Source: Mycobacterium sp. E2733
GTDB lineage: Bacteria; Actinomycetota; Actinomycetes; Mycobacteriales; Mycobacteriaceae
NCBI RefSeq assembly: GCF_001667585.1
Contig: NZ_LZJZ01000032.1
Coordinates: 62,001-126,000, forward strand
Reading direction: 5' to 3'
DNA length: 64,000 nt
The translations under genes and the position numbers were made by a program. Below the pieces are notes generated by a model, which was given only the letters and a program-made list of their open reading frames with translations, had not been told where the DNA came from and did not search any database. This document shows, one piece after another, positions 1 through 9,235 of the stretch; the first letter of the stretch is position 1, and each line of letters begins with the position of its first letter.

Positions 1-377
1 GCCGACAGGTCGGCGATGGCCTGCTCGACCGTCTTGTCGCCAACCTTGGCGAGCTTGAGCGCGTCGACGTCCGCGGCCTGGGCGTTCAGCGCGGCGTCAA
101 CGATCTGGTCGGCCAGGGCCTGGAATTCGGCGTTCTTGGCGACGAAGTCGGTCTCGGAGTTCAGCTCGATCAGCGCGCCGCCCTTGGCCGCGACCAGACC
201 TTCGGCCGTGGCGCGCTCGGCCCGCTTGCCGACGTCCTTGGCGCCCTTGATGCGCAACGCCTCGACGGCCTTGTCGAAGTCGCCGTCGCTCTCGGCCAGC
301 GCGTTTTTGCAGTCGAGCATGCCGGCGCCGGTCAGCTCCCGAAGCTTCTTGACGTCGGCGGCGGTGAAGTTGGCCAT
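1..377 (-). CDS. tsf: Elongation factor Ts, N-terminal part (cut by window edge)
   Basis: EF-Ts regenerates EF-Tu-GTP in the cytoplasm by nucleotide exchange. Only the first 125 or so codons lie in the window; the rest runs off the left edge. The protein begins [20 protein letters not shown] and shows the UBA-like N-terminal domain followed by the conserved TDFVAKN segment (about residues 78-84) that contacts EF-Tu. The ATG is preceded by an AGGGAAGG ribosome binding site. It follows rpsB by 11 bases, the classic rpsB-tsf operon. Identity is certain from sequence and context. Confidence 0.97.
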   Translation of the reverse strand, partial: MANFTAADVKKLRELTGAGMLDCKNALAESDGDFDKAVEALRIKGAKDVGKRAERATAEGLVAAKGGALIELNSETDFVAKNAEFQALADQIVDAALNAQAADVDALKLAKVGDKTVEQAIADLS

Positions 378-388
378 GTCAGCCTTCC

Positions 389-1222
389 CTAGGAGGGTTC
401 AGTGGTTGGTTCGGGTGCGCCCGCAGCGACGTCGGTGGGGGCGCTGGCAGCAGCGGAGGCCAGCAGTTCCTGCTCCCATTCGGGCAGCGGCTCGGCGGCC
501 TCGGCCTCGGGCTTGCCGTCGGCGCGGCCGACTCCGGCGCGGGCCTGCAGGCCCTCGGCAACCGCGGAGGCGATCACCTTGGTCAGCAGCGCGGCCGAGC
601 GGATGGCATCGTCGTTCCCGGGGATCGGGTAGTCGACCTCATCGGGGTCGCAGTTGGTGTCCAGGATCGCGATGACCGGGATACCGAGCTTGCGGGCCTC
701 CCCGACGGCGATGTGCTCTTTGTTGGTGTCGACGACCCAGATCGCCGACGGCACCTTGGCCATGTCGCGGATACCGCCCAGGCTGCGCTCCAGCTTGTTC
801 TTCTCCCGGGTCAGCATCAGGATTTCTTTCTTGGTGCGACCCTCGAAGCCGCCGGTCTGCTCCATCGCCTCGAGCTCCTTGAGGCGCTGCAACCGCTTGT
901 GCACGGTGGAGAAGTTGGTCAGCATGCCCCCCAGCCAGCGCTGATTCACGTACGGCATGCCGACGCGGGTCGCCTCGGCGGCAACGGATTCCTGCGCCTG
1001 CTTCTTGGTGCCGACGAACATGATGCTGCCACCGTGGGCGACGGTCTCCTTGACGAACTCGTACGCCTTATCGATGTAGGTCAGCGTCTGCTGCAGGTCG
1101 ATGATGTAGATGCCGTTGCGGTCGGTGAAGATGAACCGCTTCATCTTGGGATTCCAACGACGGGTCTGGTGCCCGAAGTGGGTGCCGCTGTCCAGCAGCT
1201 GCTTCATGGTTACTACGGCCAT
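389..1222 (-). CDS. rpsB: 30S ribosomal protein S2
   Basis: S2 is an essential 30S subunit protein. The 277-residue product begins [20 protein letters not shown] and carries the family signatures [15 protein letters not shown] and, near residue 80, FVGTKKQAQ. It is slightly shorter than or equal to other mycobacterial S2 proteins and ends in an acidic, alanine-rich tail typical of the genus. Its ATG start is obvious. It lies directly upstream of tsf, with the expected co-transcription. The 274-base gap to the divergent peptidase gene must contain its promoter. Confidence 0.98.
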   Translation of the reverse strand: MAVVTMKQLLDSGTHFGHQTRRWNPKMKRFIFTDRNGIYIIDLQQTLTYIDKAYEFVKETVAHGGSIMFVGTKKQAQESVAAEATRVGMPYVNQRWLGGMLTNFSTVHKRLQRLKELEAMEQTGGFEGRTKKEILMLTREKNKLERSLGGIRDMAKVPSAIWVVDTNKEHIAVGEARKLGIPVIAILDTNCDPDEVDYPIPGNDDAIRSAALLTKVIASAVAEGLQARAGVGRADGKPEAEAAEPLPEWEQELLASAAASAPTDVAAGAPEPTTEPS

Positions 1223-1410
1223 GCTTATGCCTTTGTGTGTCGGTTGTCGCCCGGCATCGGGTGAAGCCGGGCCCTGGCGCCTGCTGCGATGCCGGACCTC
1301 GCCAGGAAAAACCCTGGCGGGGACCGCCCGGCACGCGGTGCGAACTCCTAATGGAACGGGAGACGCGGGGCGGACGCGCGAAGTCAGCCCGCGAACGAGC
1401 TGCGACCAGG

Positions 1411-1441
1411 AGTTTACACCGACTCAGCTGGCGGTTTTGCA
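1411..1441 (-). promoter_or_regulatory. Possible rpsB promoter in the rpsB/M23 peptidase divergent gap
   Basis: The 274-base spacer 1223-1496 separates two divergent genes. On the minus strand a TAAACT hexamer (1411-1416) could be a -10 box, with a weak -35-like TGCAAA (1436-1441) 19 bases upstream. This is a pattern guess: the -10 fits the mycobacterial TAnnnT consensus, but the spacing is long and the -35 is poor. I saw nothing else of note in the spacer. Confidence 0.3.
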
Positions 1442-1496
1442 CAGCACCGACCCGCCCTGAGTGGTGCCCGCGCCGGCGCGGCAATGAACTGAGCCG

Positions 1497-2057
1497 ATGC
1501 GACGCGTTTTGCGGCTGATCCTATGCCTGGCGCTGCTCAGCGCGGCGCCGGCGGTTGCCGACGACGCCCGCCTGGACTGGCCTTTGCGCCCGCCGCCGGC
1601 CGTCGCCCGGGGATTCGACGCACCGTCACCGGATTGGAAACCCGGGCATCGGGGGGTCGACCTGCCCGGAGCCCCTGGTCAGCCGGTGTATGCGGCGGGC
1701 GCCGGCACCGTGGTGTTCGCCGGGCAGCTGGCGGGGCGGCCGGTGGTGTCGCTGGCGCACCCCGGCGGGCTGCGCACCAGCTACGAGCCGGTCCGGGCGG
1801 CGGTGCGCGTCGGTCAGCCGGTGACGGCCCAGACCGTGATCGGCGAGTTGGTGGCCGGCCATGCCGGCTGCCGGGCCGCGGCCTGTCTGCACTGGGGCGC
1901 GATGTGGGGTCCGGCGTCGGGCGCCCACTACGTCGATCCGTTGGGTTTGGTGAAGTCGACGCCGATCCGGCTCAAGCCGCTGCAGGGCCGAGGGCGAGTG
2001 TGCGCCGGGCCGCGCACTCAGCGCCGTCAGCACACTCACGCCCGCGGGTGGGCCTGA
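1497..2057 (+). CDS. Exported M23-family peptidase (Rv2891-like)
   Basis: The 186-residue protein has a signal peptide (about residues 1-21: basic MRRVLR start, leucine-rich core, AAPAVADDA cleavage region). A LytM/M23 peptidase fold follows, with HRGVDLPG near residue 52, [13 protein letters not shown] near 65 and CLHWG near 130. The HxxxD and HxG-type metal ligands (H52/D56 and H132) are recognisable, so a zinc-dependent peptidoglycan endopeptidase or a related cell-wall function is likely. The last 22 bases overlap the end of convergent xerC, and the C-terminal tail is encoded by a repeat-like hairpin region. M. tuberculosis has PPE45 and Rv2893 between this gene and xerC; they are absent here. 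Confidence 0.85.
   Translation: MRRVLRLILCLALLSAAPAVADDARLDWPLRPPPAVARGFDAPSPDWKPGHRGVDLPGAPGQPVYAAGAGTVVFAGQLAGRPVVSLAHPGGLRTSYEPVRAAVRVGQPVTAQTVIGELVAGHAGCRAAACLHWGAMWGPASGAHYVDPLGLVKSTPIRLKPLQGRGRVCAGPRTQRRQHTHARGWA
1996..2048. repeat. Hairpin repeat over convergent gene ends
   Basis: GAGTGTGCG (1996-2004) and CGCGCACTC (2011-2019) form a nearly perfect 9-base stem with a 6-base loop. They are followed by CAGCACACTCACGCCCGCGG. The same arrangement of imperfect CGCACnCTCA units ending in CCCGCGG is found at 37566-37608. Both copies sit between convergent genes and run into the 3' end of the minus-strand gene, which suggests a dispersed element acting as a bidirectional terminator. Confidence 0.55.
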
Positions 2058-2932
2058 TCGTGCACCGCCCGCAGCCGGGAGACGGCGACATGGGTGTAGA
2101 GCTGCGTGGTCGCCAGGCTGGAATGGCCGAGCAGCTCCTGCACCACCCGCAGGTCGGCACCGCCTTCCAGCAGATGCGTGGCGGCGCTGTGCCGCAGGCC
2201 GTGCGGCCCCATGTCGGGCGCGCCCTCCACCGCGGACACCGTCTGGTGCACGACCGTGCGGGCCTGGCGGACGTCGAGCCGCCGACCCCGCGCACCCAGC
2301 AGCAGGGCCGGCCCCGACTCGGCGGTCAACAAAGCGGGACGCCCGTCGTCCAGCCAGGCGCGCAGCGCCTCGGCGGCCGGCGTCCCGAACGGCACGGTGC
2401 GCTGCTTGTTGCCTTTACCGAGCACCCGGATCAGCCGATGTCCGGTGTCCACATCTTCGACGTCCAGGCCGCACAGTTCACTCACCCGGATTCCGGTCGC
2501 ATAGAGCATCTCGACGATCAGCCGGTCCCGCAATGCCATCGGATCCCCCTGTTGGGCACCGGATTTCGCAGCGGCCATCGCGTCGAGCGCCTGGTCCTGA
2601 CGCAGCACCGCCGGCAGGGTGCGGTGCGCCTTGGGCACCTGCAGCCGGGCCGCCGGGTCCCCGGCCAGCAGGCCGCGCCGGACGGCCCACGCGGTGAAAG
2701 CCTTGACCGCCGAGGTGCGACGGGCCAGCGTGGTGCGGGCGGCGCCGGCAGCGCCCGAGGCGGACAACCACGAGCGCAAGAGGGGCAGGCTCAGTCCGTC
2801 CAGCCCGGCGCCGCGGGCTTCGAGAAAGGTCAGCAGCGAGCGCACGTCGCCGAGGTAGGCGCGACGGGTGTGCGCTGAACGGCCGCATTGCAGCGACATG
2901 TATTCGTCGAACTCCTCGAGGATGGCCTCCAC
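2036..2932 (-). CDS. xerC: Tyrosine recombinase XerC
   Basis: XerC resolves chromosome dimers at dif together with XerD. The 298-residue protein has the N-terminal SAM-like core-binding domain (about 1-95) and the C-terminal catalytic domain. The catalytic series is visible: Arg in [12 protein letters not shown], Lys in [11 protein letters not shown], HxxR in [12 protein letters not shown], His in [11 protein letters not shown] and the nucleophile Tyr in TQLYTHV. The start is GTG, giving the same length as the M. tuberculosis protein Rv2894c. It overlaps the 3' end of the convergent M23 peptidase gene. Confidence 0.96.
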   Translation of the reverse strand: MEAILEEFDEYMSLQCGRSAHTRRAYLGDVRSLLTFLEARGAGLDGLSLPLLRSWLSASGAAGAARTTLARRTSAVKAFTAWAVRRGLLAGDPAARLQVPKAHRTLPAVLRQDQALDAMAAAKSGAQQGDPMALRDRLIVEMLYATGIRVSELCGLDVEDVDTGHRLIRVLGKGNKQRTVPFGTPAAEALRAWLDDGRPALLTAESGPALLLGARGRRLDVRQARTVVHQTVSAVEGAPDMGPHGLRHSAATHLLEGGADLRVVQELLGHSSLATTQLYTHVAVSRLRAVHDQAHPRA

Positions 2933-2965
2933 GCCTGCAACGTTCGCAGGAGCCGGGGACCCGAT

Positions 2966-4129
2966 TCAGTCGACGCGCCGAAGCGTGTCCGGGGTGAGAT
3001 CTTTCAGGGTCGGATAGCCGTCGACGGCCATGATGAGGTCCGCTTCGGCCAGCAGCGAGCGCAGCACGTGCACGACGCCGTCGACGCCGCCCAGTGCCAG
3101 GCCGTACGCGTACGGGCGACCGACGCCGACCGCGGTCGCGCCCAGCGCGAGCGCCTTGACGATGTCGGCGCCGCTGCGGATGCCCGAATCGAACAGCACC
3201 GGCAGCCCGTCGGCCGCCTCGATCACCCCCGGCAGGCAGTCAAGCGCGGGCAGACCGCCGTTGGCCTGGCGTCCGCCGTGCGTCGAGCAGTAGATGCCGT
3301 CGACGCCACCGTCCTTGGCGCGCCGGGCGTCGTCGGGATGGCAGATGCCCTTGATGATGAGCGGCAGCTCGGTCAGCGATCGCAGCCAGGGAAGGTCGTC
3401 CCACGTCAACGGATTGCCGAACGTCGTGACCCACTGCAGCACCGTGGCTTGCGGGTCCTCCTCGGGCGGGCGCTGCAGGCCGGCGCGAAACACCGGGTCG
3501 CTGGTGTAGTTGCTCAGGCACAGCCCCCGCAACTGCGGAAAGTTTGCCGTGGTGAGGTCGCGCGGACGCCACCCGGGAATCCAGGTGTCCAGCGTGACGA
3601 TGATGCCCTTGTAGCCGGCGGCCTCGGCCCGCTGCACCAGGCTGGCGGCGAGCTCGCGATTCTTCGGCGTGTACAGCTGGAAAAAGCCGGGGGTGTCGCC
3701 GAACTGGGCGGCGACGTCTTCCAACGGGTCTGCGGTCAGGGTGGAGACGACCATCGGGACGCCGGTGGCCGCTGCGGCCCGCGCGGTGGCCAGGTCGCCG
3801 TGGCCGTCCTGGGCGCAGATCCCGATGATGCCGATGGGCGCCATGAACACCGGCGACGGCAGCGTCAGGCCGAACATCTCGACCGACAGGTCCCGCTCGG
3901 CGGCACCGACGAACATGCGGGGCATCAAGCCCCAGCGGTCGAACGCCTCGCGATTGGCCCGCTGGGTACGCTCGTCACCGGCACCACCGGTGACGTAGGA
4001 CCACACCGACGGCGACATCGCCCGCTCGGCCCGGGCCTCCAGCTCCGCGAAGGCCATCGGCAGGGGCGGCACCACCCCGCCCAGGCCGCGCAGGTAGATC
4101 TCGTTCTGGTAATCACCGAAATGCGCCAT
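2966..4129 (-). CDS. FMN-dependent alpha-hydroxy-acid oxidoreductase, lactate 2-monooxygenase-like
   Basis: The 387-residue protein belongs to the FMN-dependent alpha-hydroxy-acid dehydrogenase family (TIM barrel). Visible are [20 protein letters not shown] (about 95-115), the substrate/FMN segment [13 protein letters not shown], the Lys of LIIKGICHP, the catalytic-base motif [10 protein letters not shown] and the phosphate-binding [18 protein letters not shown]. The close match of length and of the long insert before the HGGRQ motif to mycobacterial lactate 2-monooxygenase makes oxidation of L-lactate to acetate plausible, but substrate is inferred. It sits between xerC and viuB, where M. 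tuberculosis has no gene. Confidence 0.85.
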   Translation of the reverse strand: MAHFGDYQNEIYLRGLGGVVPPLPMAFAELEARAERAMSPSVWSYVTGGAGDERTQRANREAFDRWGLMPRMFVGAAERDLSVEMFGLTLPSPVFMAPIGIIGICAQDGHGDLATARAAAATGVPMVVSTLTADPLEDVAAQFGDTPGFFQLYTPKNRELAASLVQRAEAAGYKGIIVTLDTWIPGWRPRDLTTANFPQLRGLCLSNYTSDPVFRAGLQRPPEEDPQATVLQWVTTFGNPLTWDDLPWLRSLTELPLIIKGICHPDDARRAKDGGVDGIYCSTHGGRQANGGLPALDCLPGVIEAADGLPVLFDSGIRSGADIVKALALGATAVGVGRPYAYGLALGGVDGVVHVLRSLLAEADLIMAVDGYPTLKDLTPDTLRRVD

Positions 4130-4171
4130 GGGAGTAGAGGATGCCAGCCGGTGGTCAGACCGACGAACCCG

Positions 4172-5023
4172 CTACGACGCTCCGGCCTCCGCCTCGGCCA
4201 GTTCCTTCTTCCATTGCCGGAAGGTCTCTTCGGTGCGCCCCCGCCGCCAGTAACCCGAGATGGACGACGCCCACTTGGCGTCCACGCCGCGCTCCTTGCG
4301 GATGTAGGGCCGCAGGTTGTGCATGACGCTTTGCGCCTCGCCGTGAATGAACACGTGCACCTGTCCGGGCAGCCAGGGCGTGGTGGTGACCGCCTCGATG
4401 AGCGGGGCGTGGTCGCCGGCACGGTCCTCGGGGACCAGATCGGCCCGGCCGCCGCGGTAGACCCAATGCACCTCGACGCCTTCCGGCGCGGTCAGCGGAA
4501 TCTCGTCTTCCTGGCCCGCTACCTCGATGAACGCCTTGCCCACGGCGTTCGGGGGCAACGCCTCCAGCGCCGCGGCGATGGCCGGGAGCGCCGATTCGTC
4601 GCCGGCCAGCAGATGCCAGTCGGCGGCAGGGTCGGGCGTGTAGGCACCGCCGGGGCCCATCAAGAAGATCCGCTGGCCCCGCTGGGCCGTGGCGGCCCAT
4701 TGGCCCGCGATTCCGTGCTCGCCGTGCACGACGATGTTCAGCGTGATTTCGCGGGCCGCCACGTCCACGTGCCGGACGGTCATTGTCCGGACCGACGGCC
4801 TCTTGTCGGGCGGCAGGCCGGCGAAACTGTCCAGGGTCAACGGCTGGGGCAAGTCCGCGACGTCGACGTCATCCGCGACGAACGCCAACTTGACGTAGGA
4901 GTCGGTGAATTTGCTGGGCACGAAGGCGTCGAAATCCTTGCTCCCCAGCACCACACCGACCATGTGTGGTGTGAGTTCTTTGGTATCGACAACCTCGAAG
5001 CGCTGCAAAGGTCGACCCGCCAC
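4172..5023 (-). CDS. viuB: Siderophore-interacting FAD/NADPH reductase (ViuB-like)
   Basis: The protein is a SIP-family flavin reductase thought to release iron from siderophores in the cytoplasm. The N-terminal half has the FAD-binding segment RTMTVRHVD (about 80-88), and the C-terminal NAD(P)-binding half has GDESALPAIAAALEALP and HGEAQSVMHNLRPYI. I chose the GTG at 5023 because AGGAGGACAC precedes it at ideal spacing; this gives 283 residues, equal to M. tuberculosis ViuB. The longer reading frame to 5113 is not supported. It lies 32 bases after dprA in the same direction. No IdeR box is visible upstream. Confidence 0.9.
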   Translation of the reverse strand: MAGRPLQRFEVVDTKELTPHMVGVVLGSKDFDAFVPSKFTDSYVKLAFVADDVDVADLPQPLTLDSFAGLPPDKRPSVRTMTVRHVDVAAREITLNIVVHGEHGIAGQWAATAQRGQRIFLMGPGGAYTPDPAADWHLLAGDESALPAIAAALEALPPNAVGKAFIEVAGQEDEIPLTAPEGVEVHWVYRGGRADLVPEDRAGDHAPLIEAVTTTPWLPGQVHVFIHGEAQSVMHNLRPYIRKERGVDAKWASSISGYWRRGRTEETFRQWKKELAEAEAGAS

Positions 5024-5055
5024 GTGTCCTCCTGTCCCCATCCGACCCCCGTCGA

Positions 5056-6222
5056 CTATACGAGCCGCGGCGTCGCTGCAGCTTGGCCGCCGACGGCCCG
5101 GACAAGTCGCCACCTGCCCTCCTGACGCTGCACCAACCCGGCCAGCTCGAGGATCGCCAGCGGCCCCAACACCCGCTCGGGCGCCAGCCCCGACGTGACC
5201 GCGAGTTGCTCGACGGTGGCGGCGCCGCGGCCCGGCAGCGCCTCGTACACCCGCCGCTCGTCGTCGCTGAGCCCGTCGAGCGCCGTCGCCGGGCGCGGTT
5301 CCTCGGCTGCCAGCTCGCCGATGCGGCCGATCAGCTCGACGATGTGGTCGGCCCGGGTCACCAGTTCGGCGCCGTTGCGCAGCAGCTCATGGCACCCGGC
5401 CGACGCGGACGAGGTCACGGGACCGGGCACCGCGGCCACCACCCGGCCCAACGCCCTCGCCCAGGCGGCGGTGTTCGCCGCGCCGCTGCGCAGGCCGGCT
5501 TCCACCACCACCGCGGCCCCCGCGACGGCGGCCACCAGGCGATTGCGGGTGAAGAATCGGTGGCGGGCCGGCCGGACACCGGGCGGGTATTCGGTGAAGA
5601 GCAGCCCATGTTGCCCCACCCGGTGCAGCAATGCCGTGTGGCCGCTGGGATACGGAATGTCGAGCCCGCCGGCGAGAACCGCCACGGTGATTCCGTCGGC
5701 GTTCAGCACCGCCCGGTGCGCCGCGCCGTCGATGCCGTAGGCGCCACCGGAGACGACCGCGACCTCGCGTTGCGCCAACCCCGCGGCCAGGTCCTCGGCC
5801 ACCTGCTCGCCATACGCCGTCGCCGCCCGAGTGCCCACCACCGCAGCCGCGCGGGAAGCCACCTCGTCGAGCCGGGCCGGGCCCTGCGCCCACAACACCA
5901 TCGGCGCACCGCCGCGCGCTTTTGCCGGGGAATTCCCGAACGCGGCGAACGCCAGCAGCGGCCATTCGTCATCGTCGGGGGTGATCAACCGTCCGCCCCG
6001 GCGGGCAAGCAGCTCGAGGTCGGCGGCGGCGCAGTCGATTTCGCGCCGCGCCTCGGTGTGCCGCGCGAGGCCGTCGTCCATCAGTCCGCGGCAGACCCGG
6101 TCGGCCGCCTCCACCGGGCCGACACGCCGCACCAGGGCGGCGAGCTCGGCGCAGGGCGGCTCGGCGACCCGGGACAGGTATGCCCAGGCGCGCGACACGG
6201 GATCGTCGACCGCGGTCAGCAT
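5056..6222 (-). CDS. dprA: DNA processing protein DprA/Smf
   Basis: DprA loads RecA on incoming single-stranded DNA in transformable bacteria; its role in mycobacteria is unknown. The protein contains the Rossmann-like DprA core with VVGTRAATAYGEQVAEDLA, the SGGAYGIDGAAHRAVL motif and GGLDIPYPSGHTALL, and a small C-terminal winged-helix-like region (AATVEQLAVTSGLAPERVLGPL). The ATG at 6222 gives 388 residues, near the M. tuberculosis length; an upstream in-frame start at 6306 would add 28 residues that look non-conserved. It follows comM in the yraN-comM-dprA-viuB run. Confidence 0.92.
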   Translation of the reverse strand: MLTAVDDPVSRAWAYLSRVAEPPCAELAALVRRVGPVEAADRVCRGLMDDGLARHTEARREIDCAAADLELLARRGGRLITPDDDEWPLLAFAAFGNSPAKARGGAPMVLWAQGPARLDEVASRAAAVVGTRAATAYGEQVAEDLAAGLAQREVAVVSGGAYGIDGAAHRAVLNADGITVAVLAGGLDIPYPSGHTALLHRVGQHGLLFTEYPPGVRPARHRFFTRNRLVAAVAGAAVVVEAGLRSGAANTAAWARALGRVVAAVPGPVTSSASAGCHELLRNGAELVTRADHIVELIGRIGELAAEEPRPATALDGLSDDERRVYEALPGRGAATVEQLAVTSGLAPERVLGPLAILELAGLVQRQEGRWRLVRAVGGQAAATPRLV

Positions 6223-6337
6223 CGCGGTGCTCCGGGCTCCAAGGATTCCCCGAGGATCCGGATAGCCCCGTACGCGAATGTGTTGTCGTCGAACCTCATT
6301 CGCCATCGCGCAGCCGGCACGGAACGGAGTCCGGCGC

Positions 6338-7849
6338 TCATCGCTGCGCTCCAGGCTGCCGGAAGCTGAGTGCGGCCGCGACCTCCGCGGGCCCGGGCGA
6401 TACTCCGCCGGCCAAGTCGGTCAGGCTCCAGGCGACCCGCAGCGTGCGGTCCAGGCCGCGGATGCTGAGCAGCCCCCGGTCCAGCGCTTGCTGTAGCGGC
6501 GCCATCGCGGCGTTGCCGGGCCGGAACTTTCGGCGCAACAGCACCCCACTGACCTCGGCGTTGGTGCGGAAGCCGTGCGGCAGCCACCGCTCGGCCGCGG
6601 CCGCCCGGGCCTGCGCCACCCGCTGCCGAACCTGTGCCGTCGATTCCGCTTCGGTGCCCGAGAACGCACCCGCGCGGACCGCATGCATCTCCACCCGCAG
6701 GTCCACCCGGTCCAGCAGCGGCCCCGACAGCTTGCCCAGATAGCGACGCTTGACCGCCGCCGCGCAAATGCAGTCCTGCGGATCGGCGGGCGCGCACGGG
6801 CAGAGGTTGGCGGCCAACACCAGCTGAAACCGGGCCGGGTAACAGGCCACACCGTCGCGCCGGGCGAGGCGAATCTCCCCGTCTTCCAACGGTGTTCGCA
6901 ATGCCTCCAGCGCGCTCACGCTGATTTCGGCGCATTCGTCGAGGAAGAGCACCCCACGGTGCGCGCGGCTGACCGCGCCGGGGCGCGCCATGCCCGACCC
7001 GCCGCCGACGAGGGCCGCCACGCTGGAGCTGTGGTGCGGCGCGACGAACGGCGGCGTGGTGATCAGCGGCGTGTCCCCCGACAGCAGCCCGGCCACGGAA
7101 TGGATCGCGGTGACCTCGAGTGACTCACTCTCCGACAGCGGCGGTAACAGACCCGGAAGCCGTTGCGCAAGCATGGTTTTACCGACGCCCGGCGGCCCGG
7201 TGAGCATGAGGTGATGCGACCCCGCGGCGGCGACCTCCACCGCGAAGCGCGCCTGCGTCTGCCCCACCACATCGGAGAGATCCGACGACGCCTCGAGTGC
7301 GGGGGCCGTCGTGGTGATCCGGTTGTCCAGGGCGGCCGATCCGCTGAGCCACTTCTGCAACTGCCTCAGCGTGCGCACCCCCCAGACGTCGATGCCGTCG
7401 ACCAGGCTGGCCTCCGCCAGGTTGTCCACCGGGACGACGACGGCCGGCCAGCCGTCGCGTTTGGCGGCCAGCACCGCCGGCAGCACGCCGCGCACCGGAC
7501 GGACCCGACCGTCCAGCGACAGCTCGCCCAGCAGCACCGTCTTCTCCAGGCGGTCCCACGGGTTCTTCCGTTGCGCCGACAAGACGGCAGCGGCCAGGGC
7601 GATGTCGTAGACGGAGCCCATCTTGGGCAGCGTCGCCGGGGAGAGCGCCAGCGTGAGCCGCGCCATCGGCCAGGTGTTGTCGCAATTGGCGACCGCCGCC
7701 CTGACCCGGTCGCGGGACTCCTGCAATGCGGCGTCGGGCAAGCCCACCAGGTGCACGCCCGGCAGTCCGGAGGTGATGTCGGCTTCGATCTCCACGATTT
7801 GGCCGTCCACTCCGCGCACCGCGACCGAGAACGCGCGACCCAGCGCCAT
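6338..7849 (-). CDS. comM: Mg chelatase-like AAA+ ATPase ComM/YifB
   Basis: ComM-type proteins are hexameric AAA+ helicases that promote branch migration in recombination in competent species. The 503-residue product has the N-terminal Lon-S5-like domain (residues 1-150), Walker A GPPGVGKTMLAQRLPG near 220, Walker B GVLFLDECAEI near 300 and the C-terminal magnesium-chelatase-like helical domain. The ATG at 7849 overlaps the TGA of the preceding yraN gene, indicating translational coupling, and yields exactly the Rv2897c length. The longer upstream reading frame lies within yraN in another frame and is rejected. Confidence 0.94.
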   Translation of the reverse strand: MALGRAFSVAVRGVDGQIVEIEADITSGLPGVHLVGLPDAALQESRDRVRAAVANCDNTWPMARLTLALSPATLPKMGSVYDIALAAAVLSAQRKNPWDRLEKTVLLGELSLDGRVRPVRGVLPAVLAAKRDGWPAVVVPVDNLAEASLVDGIDVWGVRTLRQLQKWLSGSAALDNRITTTAPALEASSDLSDVVGQTQARFAVEVAAAGSHHLMLTGPPGVGKTMLAQRLPGLLPPLSESESLEVTAIHSVAGLLSGDTPLITTPPFVAPHHSSSVAALVGGGSGMARPGAVSRAHRGVLFLDECAEISVSALEALRTPLEDGEIRLARRDGVACYPARFQLVLAANLCPCAPADPQDCICAAAVKRRYLGKLSGPLLDRVDLRVEMHAVRAGAFSGTEAESTAQVRQRVAQARAAAAERWLPHGFRTNAEVSGVLLRRKFRPGNAAMAPLQQALDRGLLSIRGLDRTLRVAWSLTDLAGGVSPGPAEVAAALSFRQPGAQR

Positions 7850-8226
7850 CAGCCGATCCCTTGCAAATGGGTGATTTCGGGGGTGCGCCGGCGCCCGATC
7901 CGCACCCGGATCACGTCGATCCGCAGTGCCGCCCAGCGCTCGTCCTGGCCGGCCAGCCATAGGCCGGCCAGGCGGCGCAGTCGGCGAACCTTGCGCTCGG
8001 TGACCGCGTACGCCAGCCCGCCGTAGCCGTCGCCGGTACGGGTTTTCACCTCGACGAACACCACCGTGCGGGCGGCGTCATCGGCGGCGATGACGTCGAG
8101 TTCGCCATAGCGGCAACGCCAGTTGCGGTGCAGGATCCGCAATCCCATCCTCGTCAGGTGGTCCACGGCGAGCGCCTCACCCATCGCCCCGAGTTGGACC
8201 CGAGTCATAGTCGTTTCGGTCGTCAT
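7849..8226 (-). CDS. UPF0102/YraN family protein, nuclease-like fold
   Basis: The 125-residue protein (Rv2898c-like) has the YraN signatures GEALAVDHLTRMGLRIL, NWRCRYGELDVIA and VVFVEVKTRTGDGYG. The E-D-ExK arrangement is that of the PD-(D/E)xK endonuclease/Holliday-junction-resolvase-like fold. The biochemical role is unproven. An ATG at 8226 and another at 8208 are both possible; the first matches the M. tuberculosis annotation. Its stop overlaps the comM start by one base, so the two are probably co-translated. Confidence 0.9.
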   Translation of the reverse strand: MTTETTMTRVQLGAMGEALAVDHLTRMGLRILHRNWRCRYGELDVIAADDAARTVVFVEVKTRTGDGYGGLAYAVTERKVRRLRRLAGLWLAGQDERWAALRIDVIRVRIGRRRTPEITHLQGIG

Positions 8227-8342
8227 GCCCGCCAATGTGCTCCGACGGCACCGACACGGCGGGCCGCGGAGACGCGTGCGACCGGTCCGCGACGACGGGT
8301 TATCCCCAGTGCCGTCTACATTCACAACCGGCCGGAAAACGG

Positions 8343-9161
8343 CTAGCCGATTCGGTCGGCCCTGGTGTAGACGTTCATTGAGTCCTCCCGCAGGAACGCC
8401 ACCAGGGTGATGCCGGACTCCTCGGCCAACGAGACCGCCAGCGATGATGGCGCGGACACGGCGGCCAGCACCGGAATCCCGGCCAGCACCGCCTTTTGCG
8501 TCAACTCGAAGGAGGCCCGCCCACTGACCAGCAGCACCGAGCCGGCCAGCGGCACCCGGCGATGTTCCAGCGCCCAGCCGATGACCTTGTCGACCGCATT
8601 GTGCCTGCCGACGTCCTCCCGCACCGCCAACATGGTGCCGTCGACGCCGAACAGCGCCGCCGCGTGCAGGCCGCCGGTGCTGTCGAAAACCTTTTGCGCC
8701 GAACGCAATTGGTTTGGCATCGCTTTGAGCGCGGCCGCCGCGACGGTGGCGGGGTCCGCGCCGGGCGAGAAGCGGCCGATCAGCCGCACGGCGTCCAGCG
8801 ACGCCTTGCCACAGACCCCGCACGACGAGGTGGTGTAGAAGTTGCGGGTCACGTCCAGCGCCGGCACCGCGACACCGGCGGCCAGTGTCACGTCGAGCAC
8901 GTTATAGGTGTTCGCGCCCTCGACCGCACCCCCGCAATACCGGATGGTCAGCACGTCGTCGCGGCCGGCGATGATTCCCTCGGTGAGCAGAAAGCCTTGC
9001 GCCAGTTCGAAATCCGCGCCCGGCGTGCGCATCGTCACGGTGACCGCCGCGCCGTTCACCCGGATCTCCAGCGGCTCCTCGACGACCAGCGTCTCCGGCC
9101 GGCTGATCGCTTTCCCGGCGGTGAGATGCTTCACCCGCCGGCGCGCAGTTACGTGCCGCAC
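8343..9161 (-). CDS. fdhD: Formate dehydrogenase accessory sulfurtransferase FdhD
   Basis: FdhD transfers sulfur to the molybdenum cofactor of formate dehydrogenases. The 272-residue protein shows the conserved [15 protein letters not shown] motif with its CxxC pair (near residue 115), the GGLHAAALF segment and the [10 protein letters not shown] motif. The start is a GTG; a second GTG three codons later is possible. In M. tuberculosis the next gene is fdhF, but here no formate dehydrogenase gene is adjacent, so its client must be encoded elsewhere. Confidence 0.93.
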   Translation of the reverse strand: MRHVTARRRVKHLTAGKAISRPETLVVEEPLEIRVNGAAVTVTMRTPGADFELAQGFLLTEGIIAGRDDVLTIRYCGGAVEGANTYNVLDVTLAAGVAVPALDVTRNFYTTSSCGVCGKASLDAVRLIGRFSPGADPATVAAAALKAMPNQLRSAQKVFDSTGGLHAAALFGVDGTMLAVREDVGRHNAVDKVIGWALEHRRVPLAGSVLLVSGRASFELTQKAVLAGIPVLAAVSAPSSLAVSLAEESGITLVAFLREDSMNVYTRADRIG

Positions 9162-9235
9162 TAGGCGAATTCACCGTCAGCCGGGACCGCGGCGGAACGC
9201 TGGAACTTCACGCAGCCAACCTACCCCGGCCGGCG

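Noticed and set aside
5023..5113. IdeR iron box upstream of viuB, and a longer ViuB N-terminus
   Set aside because: No TTAGGTTAGGCTAACCTAA-like sequence is visible, and the GTG with AGGAGGACAC fixes a shorter protein.
2888..5125. 745-codon open frame on the plus strand
   Set aside because: It lies antisense to the lactate monooxygenase-like and viuB genes, which have clear family motifs and starts. Such long antisense frames are common in GC-rich DNA.
6223..6306. Upstream extension of DprA
   Set aside because: The 28 extra residues are not conserved-looking; the ATG at 6222 fits the M. tuberculosis length.
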